DNA of 64,000 bases from Linum tenue. Lineage: Eukaryota; Streptophyta; Magnoliopsida; Malpighiales; Linaceae. This document shows positions 11,230 to 25,030 of the stretch, piece after piece (positions within the stretch are counted from its first letter, which is position 1; each line of letters begins with the position of its first letter). The stretch is taken from positions 46,087,134-46,151,133 of the forward strand of contig CAMGYJ010000010.1 in assembly GCA_946122785.1 (NCBI GenBank), in the 5' to 3' direction. The notes below the pieces were generated by a model that was not told where the DNA came from, made no database searches, and was given only the letters and a program-made list of their open reading frames with translations. Made by a program: the position numbers and the translations under genes.

Positions 11230-13571
11230 TGCTGCTATAGAAACAAAGCAAACAAGCTCCGCCGCAAAAAAGGAGATGAATCGGGGATAGGGATTCTGCG
11301 CTGTTCTCTGCTTGGTTTTTTGCGGGGGGGGTGGAAGGGGAAAAAATGAACTGGAGGATGCGCGAAGAGAAAGGTCAAATTGCAAAACGGGGGGCGGTGG
11401 ATCCGGATCCGAATTCGAAATTCGAATTTTGCAGAGAGAGAAACTGCGTGGCGGCCTTTATGGCGTAGCGTGGGTTTTAGGTTTTAGGTTTATCAATTTC
11501 TTTTCTAATTGTTTTCCTTTGTTTTTCTTTTCTATTCGTTTTATTCGAATTTTTTTGGACGACCATAGGTACTAAAATCGATTTGATTTGTTGTATTCTC
11601 GATTTATTATTATTATTTAAGTTACATAAATTTATTTAAATAATTTAAGATTTATTTTTATTTCTTATTTTAACTATAATGAAGTTAAAAATAGGCGACA
11701 CTCTCAATTTCTTAAATAATTTAACTATAACTAAAAAAAATAATTTTGATTTTCTTACGAAAAAATTAATATTTCTAATGCTTTCCCTTTAAAATACATA
11801 TACTCATATAAATTAACTAATTTCTATTTACATCACATGATAAACTACACGACCTACTACAGAACAAGTATGAATATCGAAATACTCGTTCCGAACTAGC
11901 CAGACGATGATGCTAATTGGGAAATTTTTATTGGGCTTAAGTATTTTGTCAATAATCGGTAAATTTTACTTTGTTAAATGTAAGTATTTATCTTTCTTTG
12001 AAGTTCGGACTAGCATAAAGCCCATTTACTTGGGCTCGGAGTGGCTATGAAGGTGAAAAGGGCCATTAGTAGGCCTAGGACTCTTGTTCGGTCCAAGATG
12101 CCTTCACTTCATCGACTTCCAATGGGCTTCATACCCTTCTCAATAGCATAACTTCACCCCCAAAGTCCCAAACCAACTTGCCTACTAAAAAAAGAACAAA
12201 ACAAAATAAATCATTTGTTTATGTTGAACGAATCCATACCCGGATATAATTATTGCAAAATAATAGCCAATTGAATAATACTAGATGTAACTTGGATCCA
12301 TAATTTAATTTATCAACTCATTTGATTCATGATTTGGTAGATATTGTGTTAATGCCTCTTATACGGACGAAGATATTGTTTTTTTTTTAATGAAGAGTGA
12401 GTCTTCACTACAGTTATAAGGTAAATCACAATTATTGCAGTTATCGACCTAATCATGATGACGGTTGATTCGAGCCATATAGTTTAACTGATATATGTTT
12501 TCTCCACGGTACATAACAAAAATGTGCCACCCACGGTCTTATCTTCGTGACTATGAACCTCAACTACACATATTTCATTAACTTTATTAATTACATCACT
12601 ATGTGAGACACATATGGAAGGATGGCATATCTTTTATTGAACTATAAGAGCATGATTCACAATATGAGGTATAAGATTGAGCTACTATTATATTTGACTA
12701 ACTTTAATCGTATAATAAAAATGGACTTTGATGTTGGAAAGTTAAACATTATGTGACATGTATAGATACTAATAATCCGACTATTTTAGTGTAATAATTG
12801 CCCCCCTCAACTTGGAGCAAATGGTCAATTGTTATTGGAAAAACAAAAGGGGATATAACTTCCTACCTCAATATTGGTCATCACTAAGCAATAAGTCCAA
12901 TCTCAAATCACATCGGGATTTAAAGAGGAAATTAAATACAAATATAGGAATATCTAGAACCTCTCAATATGGAAAAGTCAATAAGGGTGACACAAACACT
13001 ATAGCTACCTTCCTATATTTAAAAAAATAAAAAAGACACTATAGCTATCTTTGGGCATCAACCATATGTGATTTTTCATGTGCACTTTGCCTTGTTCTTT
13101 AGGGTAAGGGTTGTATAAAGATACTCCCTTTAATGTCATGGAAACATAAATTACATTAATAATATGAAAGGAAAATTGAGTTTTCGATCGGCTCTAAACC
13201 GGCTAAGCAGCTTACAGCTACATACTTATATTGTGAATGTTGATTGAATATTTCGTCAATCTGACCAAAATATACAGCTTTTTGTTTGGAATACCATTAG
13301 TTTCATAGATACTTAACGAGAGGCTCCTCTCTTTTCTTTAATTTGTTCTCATCAGCCTTGCTGTTAGGTCATCCGACATGTTATGTCAAAGAAAGTTACA
13401 CACTTGCTGATAACGACTGCGTTGGAGGAGATTCAAAGTTTCTTTACATCATTTTGTGTCATATAATGTATTTTTGTTCCTCGAAACTTTGCCATATATG
13501 TCCACTTAACGACTAAACTACTCTTTCATTGATAGTCCGGTTGCATACAAACTGCCATATATGATTATCGT
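11230..13571. other. Intergenic, AT-rich; nothing recognised
   Basis: Apart from the short 5' leader of HIT4 (to about 11400), I see no coding pattern, RNA gene or clear element ends. Small frames such as 12812-13030 have no family signature. Confidence 0.5.
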
Positions 13572-14146
13572 TAGGGGTGGGATTCGGTCGGTAAACGGTA
13601 AATTGTTTACCGAATTTACCGGTTTCGGTATACCGAAGTTGGTCAAATTGGTTACCGATTACCGATACCGGTTTGCAACCGGTTTACCAATTACCGAATT
13701 ACCGGTAAACGGTTACAAACCGGTATTACCGAAATACCGTGAGAAGCAATTTCGGGCGATTTTTCGGTCGGTTTACCGAATATTTACCAAACCGAATTTC
13801 TGGAAGTGGGGTGATGTTGTAACATTTTGATTTTTTTTGAGTTTTTTTCATCATTTTTTTAATTAATAATTTATTATTAACTCTTATTTACAATATTTTT
13901 TCGGCCTATACTTACTTACATTCATGTATGTAATATTTTATATTTGTGAATAATGATGTATATGTTATATGTTAGTGGAGTAGGGAGGGGGGATTTCGGT
14001 ATCGTTATTACCGATTTACCGTCGGTATTTACCGATACCGTGTTCGGTAAACCGACTCCCCAACTTCCTGCTCGGCTACCGATACCGCCGGTTACCGGTT
14101 CGGTAAAACGGTAAACCGTTTACCGGATTACCGTTTACCACCCCTA
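13572..14146. mobile_element. Non-autonomous hAT-type element, 575 bp
   Basis: Ends are TAGGGGTGG and CCACCCCTA, a 9-bp perfect terminal inverted repeat, flanked by a perfect 8-bp target duplication ATTATCGT (13564-13571 and 14147-14154). Both subterminal regions are packed with GGTAAAC/GTTTACC and ACCGGT-type repeats, the expected layout for transposase binding. The AT-rich middle has no transposase. The perfect flanks suggest a fairly recent insertion. Confidence 0.92.
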
Positions 14147-14746
14147 ATTATCGTGATGATATTACAATTTGATTATTTTAATATGCACTTTCTTGATATA
14201 TATATATCAAACACAATTCACTCATACCCAACCCAAATTTGTTAATGCAATAGATTTTTATCTAACTTTAGAATATTTGTGAACATCCATGATGATAAAC
14301 GTACACATTCTTACCCAAACAACGTACACATTCTTACCCAAGAATCGGCTCTTATTATCGGGTCTCCAATTTAAATAATGACCTGGTTCTGGTTCTGGTT
14401 CAACCCGTTTGCTAATAACCTCTGTTTCGGTCGGGTCAATAGGCCCACTCGATGGGCTCGCGCCAAAAGGCCCACCCATTGGTTCCGGCCCGCATCACCA
14501 CTCCCGCCGGCGGGTCCATTATCGTTAGTCGGGGCTCCACCTCCTCGAATTTTGGCATCCTTGAAAAACACAAAAAAAGCTAAAAACCCAAAAGTAAACA
14601 AAAAAAGAAAAAAAAAACGTGGAAAGAAATTAACGCAGGAACCAGAAGAGAGAGACAGAGACACAGATCGTATTGACTCCACACTCCTTCTTCTTCTCCC
14701 TTCGTCTCTTTCTCTCTCTACATGTGCGCTGCGGATAAATATTTCT

Positions 14747-14752
<6 letters not shown>

Positions 14753-14782
<30 letters not shown>
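14753..14782 (+). repeat. (CT)15 microsatellite in RKP leader
   Basis: Fifteen uninterrupted CT units lie upstream of the RKP start, inside what is probably the transcribed leader. CT runs are common in plant 5' untranslated regions. The overlapping open frames on both strands here are by-products of the repeat. Confidence 0.9.
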
Positions 14783-14785
<3 letters not shown>

Positions 14786-14928
14786 CCTTTTCTGCCCGTC
14801 ACTTTATCTCTCTAGAGATTTCCGAATTAACAACTTGTACACAACCTCCATTTCTCTCTACATTTGAATTCGATTCCTCCTCTGCACCAAACGGTTGCTG
14901 CATCCGGCAGAGAGAAATCCCTAGCGAG

Positions 14929-14979
14929 ATGACGAGCTCGCCGCCGCCGCCGCCGCACCTCCGGACGGGGAGAGCGTGA
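14929..14979 (+). CDS. Possible upstream ORF of RKP (16 residues)
   Basis: An ATG followed by codons for MTSSPPPPPPHLRTGRA-type sequence (a proline run from CCG repeats) ends in TGA. A splice-donor-like GTGAGT follows near 15010 and an acceptor-like TTTTCCAG at about 15446-15453, so this frame would sit in a first, non-coding exon. Translation is not shown; the interpretation as an uORF is inference. Confidence 0.35.
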   Translation: MTSSPPPPPHLRTGRA

Positions 14980-15593
14980 GGAACACGGCGTCCCGCGTAC
15001 ACCTGTGCTGTGTGAGTTCTTCGTGCCTATATTATTATTTTATTTATTTCATTCGGTCTGGCGTTTCTTCTGTCCTCTCCGTTTGGCATGGATTGGAACC
15101 GTCGGGGATGGTGCTGGAGTTTTTTTGTTTGTTTGTTTGAATTGAATTCTTCGTGCTCGGGTGAATGATTGTGTGATTGCCGAGGGAGAATTATACAGAG
15201 GAAATGCGAGGGAGGGAGTGAAAAAACTTTGAACTTGGTAGAATCTGCTTTGGTGTTCCTAATTAATTGGAGTAGGAGAAGGGCGGAGTTCGTTTTCAGC
15301 TCTTTTCTTCTTCTTTCAGTAGGGAGCTGAATGAAACCATTAATTTGGAAGCTTTCCCGTATTTTGTTTGTTTGTCCTTGTTAATAAATGTTCGTATTGA
15401 GTGAAATTAAATTCTCTTAAGATGGTTGTTTGTTGAACTATTTAAGTTTTCCAGGGCCCGGAGGATGGACTTGTGGATAGGCAGAGCAGCTTCCTGAAGT
15501 GTTTTTGTTGGGAATAGATTTTGCTTCTCTTGAAGAACACACTTGGGGTTTGATTGTTTTTTGGGGGATAGTGGGGTTCCTCCCTTGTACGAA

Positions 15594-18500
15594 ATGGCAG
15601 AAGATATTGTGCGAGGTGGTGGGCTATCTTCTGGTTTGGCAGTGATTTTGAATGGGGAGGAGGAGAAGGAGAATCCTTTGAGAAGTCGGCTTGTTTCTTG
15701 TTTTGATGATTTCGGTGATCAGACTGTGGAACGAGCTCTTGAGTATATTTTTGGCCTCCCTCACAGATCACTTGGTACGATTACTGGTCCTGTAGACGAG
15801 GAGTTAGTTTGTGCTTTGATAAAGAATGAGATGTCTACATTGAATCCAATTCCTTCTAATTTTAATAGTGAACGGGAAGGAATTTCTTTTGAAAATGGGT
15901 GTGGATCTCACGTTGTTGGGCTTGAAGAATTAAGCATCTGCGGTGACATTAGAATCATCAAGCCGCCCTTGCTTATTGAGAGCTTAGCAATGTTCAGTAG
16001 TATTAGGGCCAATGTGCGAGTTTGGAAGGGGAAGTGGATGTATGAAGTTGTTCTGGAAACTTCCGGGGTTCAGCAGCTTGGATGGGCAACTCGCTCTTGC
16101 CCTTTCACTGACCATAAAGGTGTAGGTGATGCAGATGATTCATATGCTTTTGATGGGAAAAGGGTTAGTAAGTGGAACAAGGATGCTGAGCCATATGGTC
16201 AGGCTTGGGTTGTTGGTGATGTGATTGGATGTTGCATTGACATGGACCTTGATGAGATCCTATTTTACAGAAATGGTGAGTCTCTTGGTGTGGCATTTCA
16301 TGGTATCCGAAAAATGGGACCTGGATTCGGGTACCATCCAGCAATATCCCTTTCTCAGGGTGAGCGTTCTGAATTGAATTTTGGTGCAAGGCCATTTAAG
16401 TACCCTATTCAGGGGTTTCTTCCTCTCCAAGCCCCTCCATCTGCTAATATTCTGGCTACAAAATTGCTTAGCTGCTTGTCGAGGCTGTTGGATATGCAAT
16501 CCCGGGAGCGTTCCAATAGTTTTCTGGCCGCCAAATTTAGGAGATTGAAGAGGTTCGTCTCACTTGAGGAATTGTACTATCCTGTTTCTCGTGGAATATG
16601 CAAGGTAATGTTCACTATACTTGAGGCAGAAATGGGGAGCATGGAGTATATAGCTTGGGGTTCATTTCTTACATTCCTGCTGGAGGTCTTCAGAGCGCAG
16701 GCACCACATGAATATTTGAGTTTGGATAAAATTGCCAACGTGTTTCTAGAATTTCGTGAGTCACAGTTGGTGTTCGAGCACCTTGTTAACGCACTTTCAA
16801 GTGCCTGCAAGACAGCTCCATTGGTATTGACTGATTGCCCCTACTCAGGATCCTATCCTTACCTTGCCCTGGCATGCCATATTTTGAGGCGGCAAGAATT
16901 GATGGTACTCTGGTGGAAATCATCGGACTTTGAATTCTTATTTGAAGGTTTTCTATCACAAAAAAACCTGAACAAGCAGGACCTGCAGTGTATGATGCCT
17001 TCTGTTTGGTGGCCTGGTTCATATGAGGATGCTGCTTATGAAGGTAGCATGATGTTGACAACAACAGCACTATCAGAAGCAATCAGTAAGGTATGCCCTG
17101 TTATAGCTAAAAACCTTAGTACCTTACTAAAGTCAATAATTTTAGGTGCCATAACTTAGGATTAGTATGGAGAGAGAAATATAAGGCTTTTATAATTTTA
17201 CGTGGTAGTGGTCAAGAGCTATTTGGAGTCCTTGCTTGACACTGTTGCTTGGCATTTTCATTTCAGCTATCATTTCTTAGCCCTGTGCTTATATAGATGC
17301 ATAATTCTATAGTTTCATTAGAATGGAATGTTTGAATATCTAATGCTTCTTGGAACTGTTTGAATGGATATTTTTGTTCAACTGAGATTCAGAGGTGGGT
17401 TAACATCCCGATTCTAGCTTCAGTATGGCTCTAAATATGGTTTCATTTGGACGCTGACGTACTCCATTTTAATTGGATGTGATCTTTTAAGCATGCCTTA
17501 AAATGCTGTTGGAGCATAGGCAGGAACTGAAAGCCATGAATGATGTATCATGAAAACTTGTAAGGCTATATCTTGCTTATGTGAGCAATATGCATCACAT
17601 AAAAGGTTGTAGTAGTATCCCTGCTACCCTTCTTTTTGAAATTTATTTACCATTGGGGACTCCACCAAGTTATTTGTTTGTCATCTGTTACTGTAGTGGT
17701 TTCACCATAGGCAATGATATCAGTTCATCTCTCACTGTGTCTTGTCTCTTCAATGTCTTGTTATCTTATGTTCCTTCGTAGATTGAAGAGAAGCACAGGG
17801 AGCTTTGTCTCTTGGTTATTCAGTTTCTACCACCATCACTGCCTCCTCAGTTTCCTGGTTCAGTGTTCAGGACGTTTCTGCAAAATCTTCTGTTGAAGAA
17901 CAGGGGAGCAGACCGTAATGTGCCACCTCCAGGGGTCTCAAGCAACTCTGTGCTTGTTTCTTTATATACTGTCATACTTCATTTGCTATCGGAAGGTTTT
18001 GTAATGAGAGGTGGCACGAATGGGCATAATATTGGATTTTTGCATAGAGGAGGAGACCAGAGTTTTCCAGTAGAACTCTTTCTGAAGAATGATTCATATC
18101 GAACTGACATCTCCAGGCTTGGAGGATCTTTTAGTCATCTGTCGAAATCTCATCCCATAACTGATCAAGAAGACGAAGTAATTCGGTGGGAGGAAGGCTG
18201 TGTGGACGATGAGGAAACCAGAGTAACACATAATACCACTCAGAAGCCCTGTTGTTGTTCATGTTATGACCTTGAGTTTTCAAGGACTTCTAAGAATTCG
18301 GTTAGATATGCGCCTCGAGGTTCTCGTGTCCATTGTAGCCCACTGGGGGAGAGGTCTGGTCATGTTGCTGCAGAATGCAGTACTGGAAGTTTGAATGATG
18401 AGATAGTGGACAAACCTAGTACAAGTGATCAATCTGAAGCAGACTTCGATTATCGCCCATTGCGGAATTTAAGGATAGTTCCAAGAGAAAGTAACATGTC

Positions 18501-21500
18501 TTGTGCTACCCTCAGAGAAGAGGAGCTTCTGGATACTTTACTTTTGTTGTATCATATAGGCGTTGCCCCAAATTTTAAGCAGGTGAGAGTCTTTTGCCAG
18601 AATTGTTCTGATGTAAAGATATGTATTTTTTTCATCGACATTTTCCTGACATCTGCACACAAGGCATGTGCTGTTGGTTGCATTTTATTGGTGTTCTGGT
18701 TTGCAATATATAGAGATGAACTGGGGCAGGAATAGAGTGAGGATGTTTCTGTTCATCAAGAAGAAAGATTGGTTGTCAAAATGGCAGGAATAGGCGCTCT
18801 GAATAATTTACTTGGAAGCTAGACTTTGTCTTAGTCTCTTGGGATATATTTGCTTGCTGTCCTTGCCTTGCATGAAAACCGTTTTACTAGTTGGTCTTGC
18901 ACAGTGACATTTCCTTCTCTGAATGGTTTATGTTTGCAGGCATCATATTACATGTCTCATCAGTCACAATCAGTTGCCCTCCTCGAAGAAACTGACAAAC
19001 AAATAAGGGAACGTCCCTGCAGCGGGCAACTTAGGCGCTTGAAGGAAGCTCGTAATGATTATCGAGAAGAAGTAATTGATTGTGTCAGACATTGTACATG
19101 GTATGACAGTAAAAAAAAGCTTGCTTCTTTTAGTTCTGTTTCACTTAAATTTTGTGAGCATATAGAGAAACATACCTTACTTGTGGCCCAATGATATTTT
19201 CAATGTTTCACAATGTAAGATACTATCTTGATGTCAGCAAGTTTGTGCAAATTATCATGGCTATTCTATTTAAATTTCCAGTTTGTGCTTACTTCTGGGG
19301 TTTTGTCGCTATAACTGAGTTGTTTTGTTACCTACATGGAATCATCTATTCTTGGTTTAGCAGGTCACGATTTTATAATTTGAACCCGGTCTTCAGGGTA
19401 ACAGGTACGAATGTGATGCAAGTGTGAAATAGGTCTTTAAAATTGAGTCTTGAATGGAAAGGGTGGAGAGGAGACTATTTTAATTCATGGTGTTTTTTTT
19501 TCCATTTTTTTTTTTTATGATAAAAATGTCCCACAGTGGCGTTCTTTGCTAACATGATTAACGTGTTGGTTCCTTATGATGGAACTTGTTAATTGTTTGT
19601 GCAACTGTCAACTAATTAATGTGTCTCTGGTAGTGTCCCACTAGAGTAGGATGCATTGAATTTTCAGGTAGGTGATTCCTTATAGTTGCAGACTTCTTGC
19701 TGCTTAGGTCTTCACAGCTTCGGCCCTCTAGAGCTGTGTGGTTGACTTGTTCTGATGAAATTGACAGTTGCTTATGACGAGGAGTGATCTGAACCTAAGT
19801 TTCAGTCTTGTTGGCTGCTAATATGTTAATAACTGCAGGTACCGGATAACTCTTTTCTCCCGATGGAAGCAGAGAGGGATGTACGCAGCATGTATGTGGG
19901 TAGTCCAACTACTTTTGGTTCTAAGCAAAGTGGATTCCCTATTTCTCTATGTCCCAGAATATTATCTTGAGACTATGGTAAGTAATATGCAGTAGATCTT
20001 CCCCCTCACATTGGTAAAAGTTGATTTGTTCCGTATTTGTGTAAGTTTGCTTGGGTGCGTTTTGGGGCATGCCTGTATCTATACATGTTTATCCGAGATT
20101 GCAATAATTGAAGATAATTAGGTGTTTTAATAATTTTGACTCAAGGAAACTTTATATAATGTTTTCAAGATGAACTAACAAATGGTGTTCAGTCATGCAT
20201 AGTCTTTCCCGCTACTTCCATCTGTATCTGTCAAGTGTGGAGAATAACTAACAATTGGTGTTCAGTTGTTTTTACCCTCGCTTGAATTATCTGTTTTTGC
20301 AAGTTAGTTTTATTGCTTTTTGTCGTCTTTGAATGCAGTGAGTCTTTCTATTTTTAATGGTTGCTTGAATGCTGTTTTACTTTCTAAATTAAGATTTTCT
20401 TTGTGCCACTCTCAAGTTTTCTCAGAAATACTCCAACTTTCCTATAGTTCTGATAATTAGATTGAGTTTGTGGCTTGTGGCACTAATTGCTATGTGGCAT
20501 GTGCTGGGATTTTAGAGTTCTTTCTTCCCTTTTGATCTGTTGAAAATGTTATAAGGCTATGGCGTACAAGTGCAACTACAATATTGACATTCCATGTCCA
20601 GAATTAACTGTTTTGCTAGAAGCATGGGTTTAATCATAGTAAATGTTGGCTTAAATCCTTAATTCAATTTGTCTTGTTATGCTTGCAGGTAGACTGCTTT
20701 CATGTGCTGCGGAAGAGTGATCCTCCGTTTGTCCCTTCAGCAATATTTATCAAGCAAGGGCTTGCTCCATTTGTGAGTCACTTGTATATTTATTCATATA
20801 ATTGTGTTAAGGTTTGAGTACGGGTTTATAAGTGTTTGCTGCTGCAGATCTTTCCCGATTCATTGCTTATTCTTGTAGTTCTAGACGCGTGTCATAGACA
20901 GAGGCCCTGTAAAGGGGTGCCACCTTATGTGGGGTTTAGCTTTTAAGTTCCCTGGAGTCTGCCAAAAAACTTTGAACAAATATTGAAGTGTTTCTTCAAT
21001 GAACCACTGTTTTAAGCAGTTGGTAAGTTTCTTTACAGGATGCAAAGGGAGGGATAGGGTCAAACTGTTGTGGGAAATATAAAGTTTCTGTTGCCGAATT
21101 GTGCAATAAATATTGAGAAAGAGAAGCTTCAGTGTATCCCACAAGAAGTTGACTCCTTCTAATGTCGAAACTGTTGAACCATGTCCTGTCATCCATAATT
21201 TAGTTGTTTTTGCCATCGATATTCCGGTATCTTCTCACATAAGTGAACTTGAAAATTTGCAACTTCCTTTAACTGGAGTTTGCCAGCTTTTATGACCTAC
21301 CTGCTCTTTCAAACTGGAAAATGTACCTTATGCAACTTGCACATATTGCTGAGGATTCCCTAGCAGTAACTTCTGTTTACAGTTACAGTTAGTAATCAGT
21401 TCTTATCATTCTTTCCTACAATGCCACACCAACAATTGAGCTTAATTTATGTGGAATAAGCTTTTCCATGAGTTCTGACTTCTCCTTTTCTTTAAAATGC

Positions 21501-23901
21501 AAATTTCGGGTGGGTTTGTGCTTAGGTAGAAAGATGCACAAGCTCACTACTCTCAGCCAAATTGTAGGATATCCAGAGATTCCCTATTTTGTTATGCTTC
21601 TGGCTCTCTTGTTTTCTGTGAACATTAGGGGACTGGATATTGATAATTAATATTTTGTTGAACTTTTGTAGCTGTTTGAAATGCTCCTGTGAAGTCAATC
21701 CAGGTTGCTATTTCAGGCGGGGTTAATGGTTCAAACATCATGGTGGATTCACTCTTTTTTGTTCATGATTGAGTTCATTGATGATCTTCATGCATATTTT
21801 TACTGCACCTATCATTCATAACTTAATGCTCCACCGGGCATAGACTAAAAAAATGGTGTTTTGCTCTTCTTTGGTTCATCTTCGTTCTAGTCTCTGATTA
21901 GTGCTGTGATAGCAATGTCTTCCACAGTTATCAAACCCTCTTTTTCTTTATTTTTTCAAGGACATCGGTGTTTATAATTGGCTATTCTCTATCCTCAGGT
22001 GACTTTTGTGGTTAGCCACTTCAATGACCCGAGAATACTGAGTGCAGACCTCAGGGATCTTCTTCTGCAGTCGATATCAGTGCTTGTACAATACAAGGAA
22101 CATGTGGCAATTTTTGAGACCAATAGGACAGCCACTCAGATACTGCCAAGATCATTGTTGTCTGCTTTTGATAACAGATCTTGGATACCAGTGACCAACA
22201 TTCTTCTGCGATTGTGCAAGGGCTCTCTGTTTGGATCTCCGAAGCATGGAGAATCATCATCGTCATCATCAGTGGTCTTCCAGGTGAATTAAGCTTTCTT
22301 TTTTCGTTTCTTTGTCATATTAATTACTTGGCAGCCATAGTTCAATTCTCTTGATTGGTTGTCTTATAACTATGTAGACTTTGCTTAAGGAAACTTGCGT
22401 TGGTGAAGAGGATTTGTTCTCCAGTTTCCTTAATCGACTTTTTAATACTCTAAGCTGGACAATGACTGAGTTCTCTGTTTCCGTTCGGGAAATGCAAGAT
22501 AAGTACCAGGTACCTGAGAATATTTAACTTTCTTCCCATGGTAAATCTGATATACTCAGTATATAGGAACTGCCACATTGTTGGATTTGAAGAAAGAAAT
22601 TTATTCTGGAATTATTCGATTTTCTGTTGTTAACTTCCTACATCATTGCAGGTGCTGGAGTTCCAGCAAAGGAAATGCTGCGTTATATTTGACCTCTCAT
22701 GCAACCTGGCAAAGCTTTTGGAGTTCTGTACCCGCGAGATTCCTCAGGCATTTTTATCTGGGACCGATACAAACCTCCGAAGACTGACTGAACTGATCGT
22801 ATTTATTCTCAACCACATAACTTCAGCTGCCGATGCTGAGTTTTTTGATTTGTGAGCTTCTGTTTCTATATTCTTATTTTGTGTGTTTACTATCAGTTCT
22901 CTTGCTGCTGACATCGGGCCTCTTTTCGTTTTGGCAGGTCACTTCGACGATATGGTCAGACCATGGAAAAAGTGAATCGAGGTATGATACTAGCGCCTCT
23001 TGTAGAGATCATATTGAATCTGTTGGATGGGAATGTTGGGAAGGAAGGTGAGGATCAGAATGATGTTGTCGGAGTTTTTGCAAGCATGGACTGCCCTGAT
23101 ACAGTGCACTGTGGATTCCAATACCTATTAGAGTACAACTGGGTTAGTTGTTCCACAACTTCCTTCATTAGCATATTCAGATTTGTTACTTGAGCAGCCA
23201 CTTCCTTTCACGTAGACGGTCTCTGAACTTTGAGGCCACTAACAAATGGGCCACTGAACTTCAATTACTAACGAATTTGTCATTTAAGTTTCAAATAGCC
23301 AATATAACTGTCACTCCGTTTATGTTCGTCCATCACTGTCAGCTCATCAACATTAATGAAAGAAAATGTCACATACACGGTCGAATTAGTTATTGAGAAA
23401 GACAGGGATTAGGATGGTTTGAGTAATGTGGCATACCAATCTAGAATTGGGTGGCATATCAAACTGAGATGGACAAATTGTCTGCTACACCAGTTAACTT
23501 CAGCGACCAATTTGTTAGCGCTCGAAGTTTAGTGACCGTTTACGTAATTGACCCTCCAGTACTAGCCTTCTCACCTCTCCTTGACATTGGTTAAGCAGGC
23601 TGCCTGTGGTCGCGGGGACTCTTACCTTGGAAAGCTGTGCCAGCTCGAGACCTTCTTGAGCCTTCTCATAACCCGGATTGAGTCGGATCAAGTCCAGACG
23701 ACAAGAGGCAGGGGAGAAACAACAGATGACGATGCCACCTGCTGTATTTGTTACACTAGTGAAGCAGATGCACAGTTCGCTCCTTGCTCGCATCGCTCTT
23801 GTTATGGCTGCATAACCAGGCATCTACTCAACTGCCACAGATGCTTCTTCTGCAATGCCACGGTGCTCGAGGTGGTCAAGATTGGCGAGTCGAACATCTG
23901 A
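15594..23901 (+). CDS. RKP: E3 ubiquitin ligase RKP (KPC1-like)
   Basis: A 1268-residue protein from ten exons: 15594-17090, 17782-18582, 18940-19100, 19839-19977, 20689-20772, 21999-22283, 22378-22509, 22652-22851, 22938-23142 and 23599-23901. Frames close at each GT-AG junction. The start MAEDIVRGGGLSSGLAVILNG matches the family; an in-frame ATG at 15543 is less likely. A SPRY domain lies at about 130-270 (GWATRSCPF, DGKRVSKWN, GDVIGCCIDMD, ILFYRNGESLGVAF). The C-terminus is a C3HC4-type RING at about 1216-1258 (CCICYTSEAD, APCSHRSCYGCI, CHRCFFCN). Arabidopsis RKP (At2g22010, about 1280 residues) resembles mammalian KPC1, ubiquitinates the CDK inhibitor KRP1, and is a target of geminivirus C4. 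The long middle is conserved but has no named domain. A 5' untranslated intron is likely. Confidence 0.93.
23208..23548. mobile_element. Inverted-repeat element in last RKP intron
   Basis: About 55 bp at 23208-23262 (ACGTAGACGGTCTCTGAACT onwards) and the reverse complement of 23495-23548 (ACGTAAACGGTCACTAAACT onwards) form long imperfect inverted repeats around a ~230-bp centre. This is the form of a MITE. No clear target duplication was found, so the superfamily is open. A related single end lies near 39750-39800. Confidence 0.6.
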
Positions 23902-25030
23902 CGACTCTCCTGCTTATGCCTTGTGGTGCTCACAGAGGCTTTACTTTTTTGTCCTCTATAATTATAGGGGTTGCAATAATAATGTCAGGAAGATTATAGG
24001 AGGGGAGCCAAAGGTAGAATTAGGGGGTTATGGTGTAAAATTATTATGTTCTCTACTATGCATAGGAGGGTTAAGGGGTAAAACATACCAATTGGGATAG
24101 GGTGGGGTTATTTTTGTAGGGAAAATTTGAGGTCATTAATTCTGTAAATATGAGAGGTAAATGTAAAATGGTAAAAGCGTTTTCAATATTTGCAATATTT
24201 GCTGATTAAGTCAGCAGACAGTGTAAATCAACAGACTCGGATTCTGTGGTAGAAAATAAAGGAGAACAGGAGAACTTTTGCCTTGTTCGTGAAAATCGTA
24301 CCGGCCAGTTGTACTATTCGACATATTTGAGATCGAAGTCTATACAAAGTTTATTGTGGTTTATTGTTATTTGTTTTACAGTTTTACAACTTTTGATCTG
24401 GACAAACGTTGCTGTTATTATCTGTCTGTAGAATATATACACCATGACTGAAGGAAGAGTTCTTAGTAAAAAGTTAACAGTAAGAACTAAAAACAGGCTG
24501 TATAATGGCAGCCATGCAGATGCTGCTGGCGGTATGAAAGCCAACAAAAAGCCACGCTACAGTATGCGTTCGGGAATTTGCTCGTTAGACAAGTTATTTC
24601 GGTCGAAAGATAACCGACAACATGGTCTCTTGATGGCGGTAAAACTGTTTGCAGCAGCTTCTTTATCAGTTGGATGAGCTCCTACTCATGAATCTTACCA
24701 GACTGCTCCCAGAAGAGTTATCAGCATGTCTACACTCTGATTCACCCACACACCCTCAAATTATGTACAAGGAAATACGGTATAACCGCCTTTTCTTCTT
24801 TCAGCTACTGTAATAACACACTTGAAGAGCACAGTGTGTGTTTGGGGTTGCTGCCAATCGTTTTCGGCTTCAAAAAATTAATCACACAGAAACTGTCACA
24901 GTTATCAATCCTCTTTCTGCCTGTAATGACCAGGGAGAGAATCTGCTGCTCCATTCTAGGAACTTGTCAAGCATGCACTCCGAAGTCAGTTTTCACGTCC
25001 CGGAACATAGGCAATAAGTACGACAAGGGA
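23902..25030. other. Between RKP and first PPR gene; no gene seen
   Basis: This holds the 3' untranslated region of RKP on the plus strand and probably that of the PPR gene on the minus strand; the two genes converge here. The small frames (for example 24444-24677) show no family pattern. Confidence 0.5.

Noticed and set aside
14371..14815. Open frames of about 145 codons on both strands upstream of RKP
   Set aside because: They run through the CT microsatellite and A-rich DNA; both strands stay open only because of repeat composition.
16600..16610. A donor-like CAAGGTAATG inside RKP exon 1
   Set aside because: The frame continues through it with conserved family sequence and no matching acceptor is needed.
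24444..24677. A 77-codon plus-strand frame downstream of RKP
   Set aside because: No domain, no splice context, and it lies where two genes converge; most likely chance.
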